DNA of 64,000 nt from the NCBI GenBank assembly GCA_001931875.2, contig MSJH02000803.1:62362-126361 (forward strand), read 5' to 3'. The notes under the pieces are model-generated. The model did not search any database, was not told where the DNA came from, and saw nothing but the letters and a program-made list of their open reading frames with translations. Every line of letters begins with the position of its first letter. The stretch's first letter is position 1. Source of the DNA: Byssochlamys sp. IMV 00236. Taxonomy: Eukaryota > Ascomycota > Eurotiomycetes > Eurotiales > Thermoascaceae. Made by a program: the position numbers and the translations under genes. Shown here one piece after another: positions 35,947-47,918 of this stretch.

Positions 35947-37423
35947 CTCTTTTCAGATTTCGAGTATTAAAAAACACCACCTGCACAGTTATATCATCCC
36001 GTAAATACCGAGAATGCGGAGCACTATAAGCCAACCGCCCAGCTATCAACTCATGACAATTTCCACCCAGGGAATTGCGCACAAGATGCACAGCAGCATT
36101 ATCATCTTGAATTGTTTTTCTCGCGTCCACGAATACCTCATTCAGTCGACCAAAGTCACCAATAATGGGTTTGTGCGCTGGTTCTGGTTGGTTGTGCTTA
36201 TTCTCCTGTTCTTCCGCTGCTGCTTGTTGCGTATCCAGCCAATCCCCTATTAGATGAACAGCCTGATGGTTAGACATCATATCCCACATACCATCTGTGG
36301 CCATGATCAAGAACGAAGCTCTGCTAGGATCGATCTTCAGAGTCGTCACAACAGGCTCAGCAGTGAGATATGGCGGTGTTCGAACATCATACTTTGGCGT
36401 CAGCGGTGCCGGACCATAAAAATTCCGTTTCATTTCCTCCTGTATTTCCAAGGGCCATTTCCAGCGACTATCGCCAAAGGCTCGCGAGACCATTAGACCC
36501 AGCACTCGTCCGTCTTTGACAATGTCTTCTTCACCGGGATGTTCCCTGTAGAGCCTAGCGATCTCTTCTTCATTACGACCAGTCTGATCTATCGATAAAG
36601 GCATTACTTCCCATGTTCCATCTGGTCTCTGTTGGCCTAGAACGGCTCTTGAATCGCCAGTACATGCTACATGCAATGTACTCGTGATAGGATCGTATAG
36701 CGATAGCAAAGCGCACGACCCGGAAAAAGCAGGTAGCAACTTGTCCACTTTCTCATATAATGGTTCATTGCTCTTCGCCGCATCTAGCGCCGTGTTGAAA
36801 ATGGTCTCGTCGAGATCTAGGAATCCTTGGGAAATAGCACGCTGGACGGTCTCCTCGGGACCTAGATTCTGAAGAGGACTTGACTCGACGTGCTCCAGAC
36901 TGCGTCGCACAAAAGGCAGCAGCTTCTCTTGCAGTACGTCTGCCGTTTGTCGACCTGCGTGTCCATCGAGAACCGCCCAGGCCATCCATTGATTGCCATC
37001 ATTGCATGGAGAGGGAAAGCTACCGTGGATGAACACGTCCTCGCAGGGACTGTTGGAAGGGACTTGAGCGCCATCGTAGCGGTCAACGCCGGGGATATTT
37101 CGAACCAGATACGAGTATGCTTCTCGTGATATTATATTCGTGACTTGTTCTTTTTTGGAAAGATCAAGATCAGCGCTAGATTGCTTGGATAGTGGTCTTT
37201 TTTCAAGATTCGGGACATCATCATGAGCTGAAGAAGTAATCAGCCACCATAGGCCTGACGAGCTAGCTATTCCGGTAGCTGCTATATATTTTATCGAGTT
37301 CTTTGAGGATGAACTTCTTGTTGTTGAGTAGGACTTGTTTGTTGCCCGTGCGCGTAAGATTGACATGGACTTCCTGGGCAGCAGGCGGCCCGGACGCGTC
37401 CGAGGTATCCCCAACAGCAACAT
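35942..37423 (-). CDS. mitochondrial PP2C phosphatase (pyruvate dehydrogenase phosphatase / Ptc5 type)
   Basis: Single exon, 493 residues. Residues 1-40 are Arg/Ser-rich with no acids (mitochondrial presequence), followed by one hydrophobic segment near 47-64 (YIAATGIASSSGLWWLIT). The PP2C metal-binding motifs are present in order: EDVFI (motif 1), WAVLDGHAG (DGHxG, Mn/Mg ligands), CTGDSRAVLG, GLMVSRAFGD, MATDGMWDMMS, and the final RDDITVQVVFF. Length and order match yeast Ptc5 and the mammalian PDP catalytic subunit, which dephosphorylate the E1-alpha subunit and so reactivate pyruvate dehydrogenase. Substrate is inferred from family. The reading frame starts at the first ATG (MLLLGIPRTRPGR). 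Confidence 0.88.
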
Positions 37424-38253
37424 TGTATGTATGTACCTGAGGGGTATCTGTATATCTGGATACCTACCAGAGAAAAGGTCCGCTTGAGTCTCGTCTTCCC
37501 GCAGAATATCACAGGGAGAAGAGGTGCGTGCGACTTAAACCAGGGGGTTGCAAAGGGTGCGTGTCCACGTGAGCAAACTATCAATATGGTTAACTGTCCA
37601 GTCAGGTCAGAAGCTAACTTCAGATAAGCCTACGCAGAGAGAAATGCGGAAAAAGGGATCTAAGTCATGCAACTTTTCCTCATTCATCTGCTTAATGAAT
37701 TACACAATCGAGACTCTTCTGCTGTCAATTGTTCTCGAGTCGAGGATAATCCGGACACGATCTCGTCTAGCCTTCTGCTAATACAGCTAACTACCTATGT
37801 AACCCCATCCACGAACTAGTATCGCGATCCAATTGTTCAGTAGCAAAGATATTACTTCACGCCATGCATCTTATTCATTCTCATTCTCATCTCATCCTCA
37901 CTAAGGAAGATCAGACCTATGCTACTCTACAGATACAATAGAGAGCTAACTCATGGATAGGCTATGGATGGCTATGGGTAGATTGGATGCAAGACGAAAC
38001 ACCGAACCAGACTAGACCAGACCAGACCATACCAGACAAAACCGGAGAAGAGCTCACAGTGAAGAGAAAAGAAAAACCTAATTATGAATGCCGCTCAAGC
38101 AGAAAGAAGGAAAAGAAAATCCCATGCACATGATCTGGGCTCCTGGACGGACATCATCGTCGGGTACATGCGCCGGTATATGTGACCAAGAGAAGAAAGT
38201 GAAATGAAGTAAAAGAAAATGATCTGTTTCCCATATCCCGTACCGACCTCGCC
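37424..38253. other. PP2C promoter and RanBPM 3' region
   Basis: Contains an ATTCTCATTCTCATCTCATCC stretch near 37874 and a CCAGACTAGACCAGACCAGACC degenerate repeat (38007-38035). No gene. Confidence 0.45.
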
Positions 38254-40575
38254 TCACTGCAAGAAATCATCCCGTACATTGATAAACGCCCCAGCGCCGC
38301 CTTCTTCACTGATTTCGTTGACGAGCACTTCCGTCTGCTGGTATAGCCGCTCCAGCGCGGCCGATGACGATTTGCCCAGCGACACTGTTGTCTCGTCAGT
38401 AATCCAGTGTGACCCGAGCTGAATGACAAGACGTAAAAAAAAACTTACCAAGAATTGCCGAATTCAACTCCTCCGCCACGGCCACCCGGCCCGCCGGATC
38501 GAGATAGTGACCGTGCACTGACGACTTCGGATCTGAGTATGCGACCAGCGAGAAGATGTCGTCCAGCAATTTACTGTCGCCGCCTCGCTCTTCCGTCGGG
38601 TAGTCCATCCGCAGCTGCTGTCCGTACTGCACCGCTTCCGTCAGCAGCTCCTGGAACTTGGCCGTCGAGTCTGACTCCTCCGTGTCCATTCCATCAGTGT
38701 CATCCACTGCCTGGTCATCGACATCCATGTATTGATCAAAGACACTCTCCTCGGCCGCGCCGTTGGCCGATCGTGACCGTTTCGAGTGTGAGACGGATAG
38801 CTCGTTGCATCGTCGCATCATCTCGATGAACTTCCGACATCGGAGTTTGAACAGGATATGAGGGTTGTCCTGCAAGACATTGGCATAGTACGCGTTTGTA
38901 TGCTTCAAAGCCTTGTCGATATCACCATCCAAGATGGCCGCCCGGATTTCTAAAGAGTCAGCATGGAACCTAAAATAAAAGAAAGCGACAGAACCTACTC
39001 TGCCGATTAGCCGCATCCAAGTCTTCCTCCGGAGCATACTGCTTCAGCGGCTCTGTTCGTCCGTTCTGCAGTGCTTGTGACTCTTGTCTAACCTCCTCGG
39101 CGAAAGCCCGCGCCGTCTCGACATAGCCATCATGAGCCAGAAACTGCGCCAGCAGCTCCTGGAGTAGGGAGTTTTCGTCCAACGGAGGCTGGAGACCCGC
39201 CGCACTGGTTGCGTTGATCTCCGCTTGGATCGCCAGCTTCTCTTTCTAAGAACGAGTCAGTAGATCGTAGACATATGCCAGAGAACCTCAACATACCTTA
39301 ACCATGCCATCAATATCAAACATGAACGGACGCTGTCCGAAGTTGACGCTGATATGCACGTTCGGCTGCTTCTTCATCCCAACTGAAGGGTATAGCTTTA
39401 CGTTTCGCAACTCCCGGAAAGCATTGCCTAGAAAAACGCCATTTTTGGTAAAGAAGGCGCATCCTGTCGAAAAATTCACACCGCAGCCGATTATATCGTT
39501 GACTGTAAATGTCGGTCCGTAGGGTCGACCCTGGCCTTGGCTCTCGCCGAAGAATGACTTGCCATCGTCTCCATGATAGGCCCACGACTCCAGCTCCCAT
39601 CCCGGCAGTCTCTCGACGGAGGCCTTTGAGCTTGAGAACCCGATTCCAATCATCCTGTATCCCAGTCAGCCAAAGTCTGTCCCGGTAGTACACATTACCC
39701 GCAAACAAAATCTCAACCTACCCTTCCTTCGACTTGGATAATATAGTGATTTCAAAATAGTATATCCCGCACTGCGGGGGCATAGGGTAGTCCGCCCGCA
39801 CCGCGGCGGCCTCATGGTCGTGCTTGTTTGGGGGTCCCATGTACCGGACCTCGAGGCCGTCGTTCAACAGCTCGAGACCAGCGTACTTGTCCGATTCACT
39901 CCATCGGGACGGTAGCGGCATCACATTGTCTACCTCGTGTGACGGCTCTTTCTCGATAATATCATACGTCATTCCGCGGTGGGAGGGTGCGATACGGTGT
40001 AGATTCACATGGCTGGAGGAGGCGGAGAGCGGCGGATTCGAGACGGACTCTCGTTGAGCGGCGAGCTTTGAGCGATGGGCAGCTTCGAGACGCGCGATAT
40101 AGCGGGAATTCCGGAGGTAAGAGGGGACGAAGAAGTCGTCGTCGATGGACGCTCCGCTGTAGAAGCTCTCGTATCCGGGATGCTGGGCGAACTGCCTGGA
40201 GTAGGCGGGCAGCGAGCCACCGGCCCTCCTCCAGGGAGTGCTGCTCCCTCCGCCGTTATTCATCTGCATGTCTGCATCCAAGCCGGAGGCGTGCCGGGCA
40301 AGGCGGCTGGCGGTGTTGCTGGAGCTGATGGTGCCGTCGGGATGGTAGTATTGCGGGGGGTAGGAGGAGAAGCTGGCCGGGGTGGAGCTGGCGACGATGC
40401 CGTTGCTGGCCAGGTGCGAGAAGGGACTATGACTGTGATTCTGTGGCGAGGCGGCGATACCAGACACGACGGAGGCGTAGGAGGAACGGCGTGGCATCGA
40501 TGAAATGCTTGGGCCGGAATATGAGGTTGTTGGAGGAGCTCCACCGGACCCTGGGGGCAAAGGAGCATTGGTCAT
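38254..40575 (-). CDS. RanBPM/RanBP9-like SPRY-LisH-CTLH protein (Gid1/Vid30 homologue)
   Basis: Five exons: 40575-39722, 39654-39297, 39245-38999, 38949-38449, 38384-38254, giving 696 residues. Residues 1-~190 are disordered (Ser/Pro/Tyr). A SPRY/B30.2 domain covers ~220-400 (CGIYYFEITIL, MIGIGFSSSKASVERLPGWE, SWAYHGDDGKSF, YGPTFTVNDIIGCGVNF). A LisH motif (LLQELLAQFLAHDGYVETAR) is near 425, CTLH (IRAAILDGDIDKALKHTN) near 490, and CRA helices continue to the C-terminus. This is the scaffold subunit of the GID/CTLH E3 ubiquitin ligase, which in yeast degrades gluconeogenic enzymes. Exon joins were chosen by frame and GTAGGT/GTATGT/GTAAGT donors. Confidence 0.9.
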
Positions 40576-40909
40576 GCTGTCGTCGTCCGTGATAGGAACA
40601 AGTAAACCACCGACGGCCCCGGAGGAGCATATGAAACTGCCCTTCTACCCAGTGGCAGAGCTGAGATCAAATTGGCCTGCAGCAGACAGGTGGTTTTTTT
40701 TTTCGTTTTCTTGTCGAATCCCCTCGTGATCCGCTCTATTCTTCCTCGTTCCGTAAACGGAGGCGAGTCGAGGCCGGGAGCAGAAAAAGCAACCCCAGAA
40801 GAGAGAGGAAGCAGACAAGCTAGTATTGTACTTAGCTACTCTGGGCCACCTCAGTAGAAGACAAGACAGTAGATGCCAGCATGATGGATGCCACTGAAAT
40901 CAGAAGTAA

Positions 40910-40953
40910 AGAAAGAAAGAAGAAGAAGAAGAAGAAGAAGAAGAAGAAGAAGA
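40910..40953. repeat. (AAG)n microsatellite
   Basis: About eleven AAG units after two AAAG units, then GATGATGAAGATG. Lies 335-380 bases upstream of the RanBPM start codon. Confidence 0.95.
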
Positions 40954-41124
40954 CGATGATGAAGATGGCGATGAAACGAACATCCCAGTCCTGGTCGTAC
41001 GTTCTTCTACTTGAGGGGGTCGGAAGACGGAAGAAAGACGAGACGAGAACACGACCAGGGCCTCTTGCTTTGCAACGCGGGGAAGGGGATGCTGGAGGAA
41101 ACCGTTGCAGTTAAATCCTCTGCA

Positions 41125-41146
41125 TCTGTCTGTCTGTCTGTCTGTC
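41125..41146. repeat. (CTGT)n microsatellite
   Basis: Five CTGT units, followed by CTAACTAACTAACT at about 41154-41167. Confidence 0.9.
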
Positions 41147-42351
41147 AGCCTGTCTAACTAACTAACTCTACTCGACTCTATGCGGGTTCATCCCCAGATT
41201 CCGGATCTTAACACTTGGTTCGCATTCCTCAGGAGTTCTGTCTGGATAACTATTGCATCATCGTCCAACATCCATTCCAGCCCATCTCTCAATCTCAACA
41301 ATCTATGGTACTCTAATTACTTACGGCAGAAGGCTGCCTATTTTAGACATCTCGCATCCTTAGTCTCTTAATAAAAAAGTATCCCCAAGAGAATAAGTAA
41401 CCCCCGCATGAACACAAGCAGGTGATATACGATAGTCTTCTTCTTCTTCTCGGGGCACACGAGATCATAACCGACATGTGGCGTCTGTTCGTGAAGACCA
41501 GTCGGGTTTGCCCGAGCCAGGAGCTTCTTACATACCCCGCAGTGAGCATCAGCATCCTGGGGTTTGACAGCAGCAGTGAGAGCAGGATCCGAGTTGGTGC
41601 CAATGTTGGATTGCTCTTCCTCTTGTCATTGGGATCAGGTCGACCCTCTCCTGTAGGACAGATGCATGGGATAGATATCTCTGCCAAATAAATTACATCC
41701 TGGGATCATGTCTCACAGAGTAACTGATTCCTGGTCTGCTGGAGGAAACAAAGAGCCATCAGCAGGGAATCTCAGCTGATGGTAAAGAGCCGAGGGCACG
41801 TGAGGTAACGGCCAATGACCATGATCGAGTATATGGCTGGCTAGACGGCAGAAGTAAGCACAGAATCGAATCAAACTATTGCTTCCATAGCATGCATGCA
41901 GGTCAAGTAGAAGTACTGGAGTGTACAATGTCAGGAAATGACCAGTAATCGCTCATATTTTCAGAGAGATGGGAGGATACGTCGGAAGAGGTCGTCGACA
42001 TTATCCATCCGTGACTGGCGTAGAAATCTATTATTACAAAAAAAGCATATCACAGCCATGCAGATCAGCCAGAAAAAAAGTGAACAGACCCAAGGCTTGC
42101 GCATCCAGAGACAGTCCGGTTCGGCTCCATCATCCATATTGTAGCACACGCGCTCCCATTGCACGTAAACCCTCACTCCCGCTTTTTAGCCCTCGAACCC
42201 TCGAATAACACAAAGTTGAACCGACAGCAACATGAACCCCCCGCCCAGATACATACGCCATATTCCGTAGCAAAAGGAAGAAAATGAAAAACAACCATGA
42301 CATCAAAGTACTGTACAAGAAGAGGAATCCGTTTGTGTATCAATTCCCGCC

Positions 42352-43195
42352 TTAAGCGGTCATGGAGATGGTAGGAGTCGGAGATTGGGCCATGCTGCTC
42401 ATCGGGTTGGGCGTCAGGTTGTCGTCCCCGGAGTTGCTCTTCTCGCTAGGAATGGCACTGTTGTTGGCCTTGCTGTCGCTGTCGCCAGTCTCTGCGACGC
42501 CGTCCTGAGATTCTCCGTTCTCCACCTTCGGTTTCGGGGTCCGCCAAGTAGGGACCTGCCAGACAATGCCCGTGAAGCTCTTGAGCTGGAAGGGCTTACG
42601 TTCCCACTTGCGACAGGCAGCTCCGCTGCGATCGAGAGCGCGCAGACCTGCATTGATGGCACCCTGGTTGGCCTTAGGCCCGAGCTTGTGCGCAGAGGGA
42701 GCGAGCCTGGTGTGGTCGATAGTACCGTCCTCCCTGTTGTATCAGTTAGCAATTCGTCCCCCCCAAATTTTTTTTTTTTTTTTTTTTTAGAAATTGCAGA
42801 GGCACATACAGTCTAGGCTTCTTCTTGGGACCTGGCTTTCCCCGTGGCTTGGGCAGCACCTCGCCGACCTGGTGCAGTCCTCTCTTGCTGCCCGGTTTTG
42901 GACCCGGGACGCCCTTGCGGCGTGACGCCTCGTTCATTGTGGCCGGCGTGGTTGAGCCCACGTCAGATGCATTGTCGGCGGAGGAGGCTGGAAGTGCAGG
43001 GTCTGCAGTGGATACGGGCGACGACGCATTACTCTCCTTGACCCCGTTGTTCTCCTTGTCATCGAAGGAGCCCGGGAACCGACCCAAGAGACCGGAGGAC
43101 AGCTTGAGGATGACGGTCTTGTTGTTGGGCTTCTCCGACCGGCTGATCCGGCCGTTGGTCGAGGTAGGGGACGAAGTAGTCGTAGATGCCGGCAT
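42352..43195 (-). CDS. INO80 chromatin-remodelling complex subunit Ies4
   Basis: Two exons, 43195-42810 and 42733-42352, 255 residues. The frame opens upstream with GTG, but the first ATG is 43195 (MPASTTTSS). Diagnostic blocks: NKTVILKLSSGLLGRFPGSF near residue 25, GVPGPKPGSKRGLHQVGE, PKPRGKPGPKKKPRLEDGTI and GPKANQGAINAGLRALDRSG, then CRKWERKPFQLKSFTGIVW. These match fungal Ies4, with GPKPGSKR and RGKPGPKKKPR AT-hook-like basic patches. Role: nuclear subunit of INO80, linked in yeast to checkpoint signalling through phosphorylation. The 76-base intron holds a run of 21 A (sense strand), a G7 run and a GCTAAC branch point. Confidence 0.85.
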
Positions 43196-44601
43196 GTTCA
43201 CTCGTGTTGTCCTGCAAAGAGTAGAACGATCCTGTCGGATGCCTGGTTCCCCGGTGGTGAGGCCAGAGGGAGAAGTGTTCTGTGAAGTGGAAGTGTTGTT
43301 GAAGGTGGAAGTGACGGGGGTTGGGTTTGGTGGTGCGTCAACGACCGGTCAGGCTGGTGGTGGTAGGCAATCGGCCGGGTGAGGAATGAGCGGTGCGGCG
43401 AGTCCGGTCAGAGCGAGGCAAAAGTCTGGCGGACGGCGATGTTGGATGGTGAGGGTGGTGACATAGTCTGTTGATGTGGGAAGGTCAGGAGGGATGGAGG
43501 AGGAGAAGGAGGAAGAAGAGGAAGCGCCGGGAGGAAGAGGGAGGGAGTAGAAAGGGATGGGGATGGAGAGAGAGCCAGGCGAGGGCTCGGCGAGGCGCGT
43601 CTGCTGGTTTCATTGTGCTAGACGAGAAACCAGAGTCTGCGGTCGGTCAGGGAGGCCGATGGAGAGATGATGAGGTGAGTTTGGTATGTATCGTATCCCG
43701 TTCGTGTCGGTACCGCCAGTCTGTATTTTACCACCGCGTCTGCGTGGCCGACATATACTTCCGGCCCTTCCATACCGTACCATACCGTTTCGTCACATAC
43801 AGGAACACAACCTGCGCATCTTCTCTTCTCTTTCTCAGCTGAAATAATATTAGTATTAACTATCTACTATTCTTCTATCCAGGAACCAGCAGCCTGAGAT
43901 TGATTTCTATCTATCTAGCTAGCCATTCTCTTGACCTCTGCTCTATCTACTATACCATATACTATGCCTATCAGCTGGCCCACTCCCTGTCAGTCGCATT
44001 ATTGCAATTCACGGAATGACTGAATTAATTACTCCCCTATCCAGAAACCAAAGCCCATCCATCCTTCTCCTTCCTATGGATCGCCGTCCCGCCGGGGCAC
44101 TAGCAGTTACTTCACTCACCACAGACCAACAAGCTAATACCCGGGTCGAGTTTTAGACTTTTCGACGACTGAACTGCTTCCACTAGATACTTCCGTCGTG
44201 CGGGAATTTCTTACGAATATGCCACAAGGGGGGGCGATCGATTAAATATTATTTTCCCCGTTTTGAGATTTGGTTTCCTCTTTCGTCATTTCGCTGCGAA
44301 TGAAAATGAAAAGATACATTCATAAGTACCATACATATCTATACCATATTACTCTACACTTGGACTTGTTATAATAAATTATATAAATGTATACGTGTAA
44401 CTATACGTATATGCGAAACAACAACAAGTACTTCTACTTCGACTATCGTCATTCACACTCTACTATACTCACGCGTGATTGATTAATTAAATAAATCCCG
44501 CCAAGAGACTCCCAACCAGACATCGCAGCGCATCCATCCGTTTTCCTTTCTTTGAAAAAAGACCTACCGAGATCCGTCCGAATCGCCGCAGGTTGGCACA
44601 A
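43196..44601. other. upstream of Ies4 gene
   Basis: GC-rich up to about 43700, with a purine-rich block GGAGGAGAAGGAGGAAGAAGAGG (43490-43530). This opens long spurious frames (plus 42825-43382 and 43471-43842) that I do not accept as genes. AT-rich after 44240. Confidence 0.4.
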
Positions 44602-44621
44602 NNNNNNNNNNNNNNNNNNNN
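44602..44621. other. assembly gap (20 N)
   Basis: Run of 20 N. The true size is not knowable from the sequence. Confidence 0.99.
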
Positions 44622-45167
44622 AACACGGAAAAGGCCACTTTGGAAGGCTCTCGACCCGTCCAACCCCCTCCCCCGGTTGACTGGGATCCGATTGCGCATC
44701 ATAATTATTATCAATCATCATCCGAACGCCGCCTCTGGGAGTGTAAAAAGTGGACAACTAACTAAGCCAAGCCCTCTATGACGCCAGGTACTTCTTCTAC
44801 TTGACGACGCTGGGAACTGTAAACCTGTCTGTAGACCATGATAAGGGACAGTACGGGGGGTAGCACTGTGTTTAATCTGTGCTTTTAGATAAGAGTAGTC
44901 GGTTCGATTTGGTACGGCAGTTTTTAATAGCCCTGGATACATATGAATATAGTGACTCCGATCAGGATCGAGGTATTCGCCAGGCAATCGAGTGAGCATG
45001 CCCCATGCCACAGGTTATATATACTTGAGAGATGATGTCCCGGTCTAATTATAATGCACGCTGATGTATACATATTGACTTGTGCCAAAAAGGAAGATGT
45101 GTCGCACTCATATCCAGATGTCGCTTCTATGCAAAATACAAAGAGCATTTAAAATAAAACAATGCCT
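44622..45167. other. intergenic, 3' of J-protein gene
   Basis: No gene or structured repeat recognised; AT-leaning. Confidence 0.4.
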
Positions 45168-46405
45168 CTACTCGTCCCTGTGGGCTTCCCGCTTCCTCTT
45201 TTCGATCACTTGCTGGATGGCCTCCTTGACCTCCGGACTCTGTCTCACTGCACCCAGTACTAAACCCTCTTTCATCCCCCGTCGCAGCGTCGCCACGCTC
45301 TCTTTGTCGCCCCGGTAAGGCGCGAACCCAAGTTGTAGCAGCCTCGTGGCCTCCGCATCCGTGACGCGCGAGAGCTGCTGCAGCTGACCTAATTGCTGCA
45401 CAGTCCGCGGCTTCAGTCCAGCCGAAGCGGGTGATGCCTTGGGTTCCGGTGGGCTGATCTGTGAGATGAAGATGTGCAACGTGACCGAAGCACGACGGGC
45501 AAGCGTGAGGATTTGGAAAGGCAGAAGATAGAAACCTGGCTGGTCGACGAAAATGCCCAGCAGTGATCGAAAACCTGGGGGGAGAAAAGAGGCCGGCATG
45601 AGGATGGCTGACGGATGCGTTACCAACGCGATCTCAAGCGTCACCAGGAGCGCAAACGAGTAAAAGCGCCACTATAATCCAATCGTGTTAGCAGGAGAGC
45701 AGCTTTAAGCAACGATCAACGACCAAGAGAATAACACTCACGTAACGACCCCAGGAAGACCACCACGCCACGCTCATAAAAACAAGCATCGCAGCTCCGA
45801 CCACGTATTGTGGCAGCAGTCCGTAGAGCGCCGCAAAGGCATATTCTTGTATAGTTTTGCGTTCTTTTCCTTGAACGATCTCAGGACCAAACCGGTCATA
45901 GGCGAATCGCCGCACAGGGTCAACCAGTGTGTCTTGTGCTAGCTTCAGATATACAAAGAAGGCTTCCGAACCCGCGGCCGACATTCCATCAGCATGTTGC
46001 AGCTTGTCAGGATGATGCTGCGCTGCGAGTCGACGGAATCGGGACTTGATGGTCTTCTCATCCGCCAGCGGCGAGACTCCAAGGACACGATAAAAGTCCC
46101 CTGCCTGGCGGACCTGGAAGAAGGTTTCGTACAATGTGTACAGGAGATAGCTGGTCACTACTAGGATGAATATGCGCCGGCGGTGCCGTTCGTAGCGGGG
46201 TGACGGCGGTTGGGGCCGAGGTTCACCAGCGCGGATGGTGAGGCCATAGTAGACGCTTTGCAGGAACGAAGTGGCATACTATCCAAACAATCAATGAGCA
46301 CTCATCATCCCGAAGCATACTGTAGACACGGCATACAGATTAGATACCGGGGCTACTCACGTTTGGCAGGACGGCCCAGCCAGCGAACGACAAAAGTGAC
46401 GACAT
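45168..46405 (-). CDS. membrane-anchored J-protein (DnaJ domain)
   Basis: Three exons (46405-46361, 46278-45742, 45671-45168) give 361 residues. Exon 1 encodes only MSSLLSFAGWAVLPN. A membrane segment RRIFILVVTSYLLYTLYETF precedes a J domain: DFYRVLGVSPLADEKTIKSR, RLAAQHHPDKLQ with the HPD triad that stimulates Hsp70 ATPase, and YDRFGPE. After the J domain come further hydrophobic helices (YVVGAAMLVFMSVAWWSSWG, FYSFALLVTLEIALV, FYLLPFQILTLA) and a soluble C-terminal helix bundle ending KRKREAHRDE. This is a multi-pass Hsp40 of the ER or mitochondrial membrane; which one cannot be told. It is divergent from RPA43, sharing a 295-bp promoter. Confidence 0.85.
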
Positions 46406-46700
46406 CACGTCAGCTCAGGTAAAATCACACCCCTCCCATGGGTATTATAAAAGCCAAACACTGCGTCGTTATCCTATTCCGGAGTTTGCTTATGCTACGT
46501 CGCGACTATCAATGAACTTAGCAGAGCGAATCTAAGCGCTTTGGGGGATCATCTGGGTTGTCCGCCCGTCTCACCGCCTTCCTATTCTGCTTTCTCCTCC
46601 ACACCGAAGAAAAAAAGTTCGCGGACGCTGAACTTGATCGCCGGCTTCGATTCTCCCAGTCTCCCAGGCCTACTCGTCGGAGTCCCCAATTGCGCCCACC
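46406..46700. promoter_or_regulatory. bidirectional promoter, J-protein / RPA43
   Basis: 295 bp between two divergent start codons. RPA43 has a good context (CCCACCATG). GTATTATAAAAG near 46441-46452 is TATA-like. Confidence 0.55.
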
Positions 46701-47918
46701 ATGTCGGCCGACGCCATGGATATTGATTCGGATCATGCGCCTACTTCGGTGGAGCGCGAACGGAAGCGCAAGCACAAGAACAAGGATCATGCGTCGCCCG
46801 CAAAGAAGCGGAAGCACCGTGATGCCGATGCGGCAGACTTGATTTCCGCAGAGACGTCGTCAAAGAAGGAGAAAAAGTCCAAGGAGAAGAAGAAGGAAAA
46901 GTCTTCAGAAGCACAGGAACCTTCAGACTCGCCTTTCAACCTCGTCACCTCGACCCTCTACCTGCCTTTGTCACCGATTTCGATATCCCCCACACATGCA
47001 CTGGCCTCTCTGCTGGCAGAGCATCTTTCTCCGCTTCTCCTAACATACTATCCTCCTCTCAAGGGTATTATTCTGGCATACTCGAATGCCTCGATATCTA
47101 GCAAACCTCCAACATCAAACCCAGCGAAGGACAGCGATAACCCGCAGCCCTTGACCCTAGCCACCACCGCCAACGAATACGGAGTGCTCTACGTCTACCT
47201 GACGGCAACCTTCCTGGTTTTCAGACCTCAGCGCGGTCAGGTTCTGGAGGGATGGGTCAACGTTCAGTCCGAAGGCTTCCTGGGAGCCGTTGTCTACAAT
47301 CTCTTCTCTGTGGGCATTGAGCGGAGACGTCTGCCAGCGGACTGGAAGTGGATCCCGCCAGGTGAAGAAGATGACAGCACAGATGCTAAAAAATCGGCTG
47401 CTGCTTCTGCCGAAAACTCTGGAGATGAAGAAGATTCGTTTGACCCGGAAAAAGAACACTTTACCCCGGTTAGACTTCCTTTGGGCGTCGAGACTCAGGA
47501 TAAGGGACAAGATATGGATGCGGAGGATTCGACAGCAACTGGATACTTCCAGTCTGCCTCAGGGCACCGTGTCCGTGGTACTATCCGCTTCCGCGTGCGG
47601 GACATTGATGTCATCCCCAGCGCTGATCGCGAGCGCGGGTTTATCAGCATCGAGGGCACTATGCTCTCTCCTGAAGAGGAGGAGAAGCTGGCCGCAGATG
47701 AACGGAGAGGCATCACTTCTTATCGCAGAGGTGACTCGTTGACCATGTCAGGCGGCGTTGCCCGCGCCCCCTCCTCAGCACCTTCAGAGCAGAATGGCCC
47801 TGCTCCTCAAGAGACACAGGCGGACGCGCAGCCTCCCACAACAAAGACCAAGAAGGAGAAGAAAGAAAAGGACAAGGACAAGTCGTCCAAGTCAAAGTCC
47901 AAAAAGAAAGAGAAATGA
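46701..47918 (+). CDS. DNA-directed RNA polymerase I subunit RPA43
   Basis: Single exon, 405 residues, start CCCACCATGTCG. Lys-rich N-terminus (nucleolar/nuclear signals: ERKRKHKNKDH, KKEKKSKEKKKEK). The Rpb7-like tip domain starts PFNLVTSTLYLPLSPISISP and HALASLLAEHLSPLLLTYYP-PLKGIILAYSN. The OB region has EYGVLYVYLTATFLVFRPQR, GQVLEGWVNVQSEGFLGAVV and the FSVGIERRRLPADWKW hallmark. An acidic insertion (residues ~225-250) is followed by a strand pair GHRVRGTIRFRVRDIDV, and the tail is poly-Lys. RPA43 with RPA14 forms the stalk of RNA polymerase I and contacts Rrn3/TIF-IA at rDNA promoters. Confidence 0.9.
   Translation: MSADAMDIDSDHAPTSVERERKRKHKNKDHASPAKKRKHRDADAADLISAETSSKKEKKSKEKKKEKSSEAQEPSDSPFNLVTSTLYLPLSPISISPTHALASLLAEHLSPLLLTYYPPLKGIILAYSNASISSKPPTSNPAKDSDNPQPLTLATTANEYGVLYVYLTATFLVFRPQRGQVLEGWVNVQSEGFLGAVVYNLFSVGIERRRLPADWKWIPPGEEDDSTDAKKSAAASAENSGDEEDSFDPEKEHFTPVRLPLGVETQDKGQDMDAEDSTATGYFQSASGHRVRGTIRFRVRDIDVIPSADRERGFISIEGTMLSPEEEEKLAADERRGITSYRRGDSLTMSGGVARAPSSAPSEQNGPAPQETQADAQPPTTKTKKEKKEKDKDKSSKSKSKKKEK

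Larger units (their letters stand above)
40576..42351. other. RanBPM upstream and Ies4 downstream region
   Basis: 1.8 kb with simple repeats (next entries) and no supported gene. Short open frames at 41422-41691 (plus) and 41343-41687 (minus) overlap and are antisense shadows of each other with no domain. Confidence 0.4.

Noticed and set aside
39987..40503. Plus-strand ORFs over the RanBPM first exon
   Set aside because: Low-complexity shadows of the Ser/Pro-rich N-terminus; the minus-strand exon has clear domain continuity.
43471..43842. ORF of 123 codons upstream of Ies4
   Set aside because: Generated by a GGA/GAA purine-rich tract; no domain and no codon pattern.
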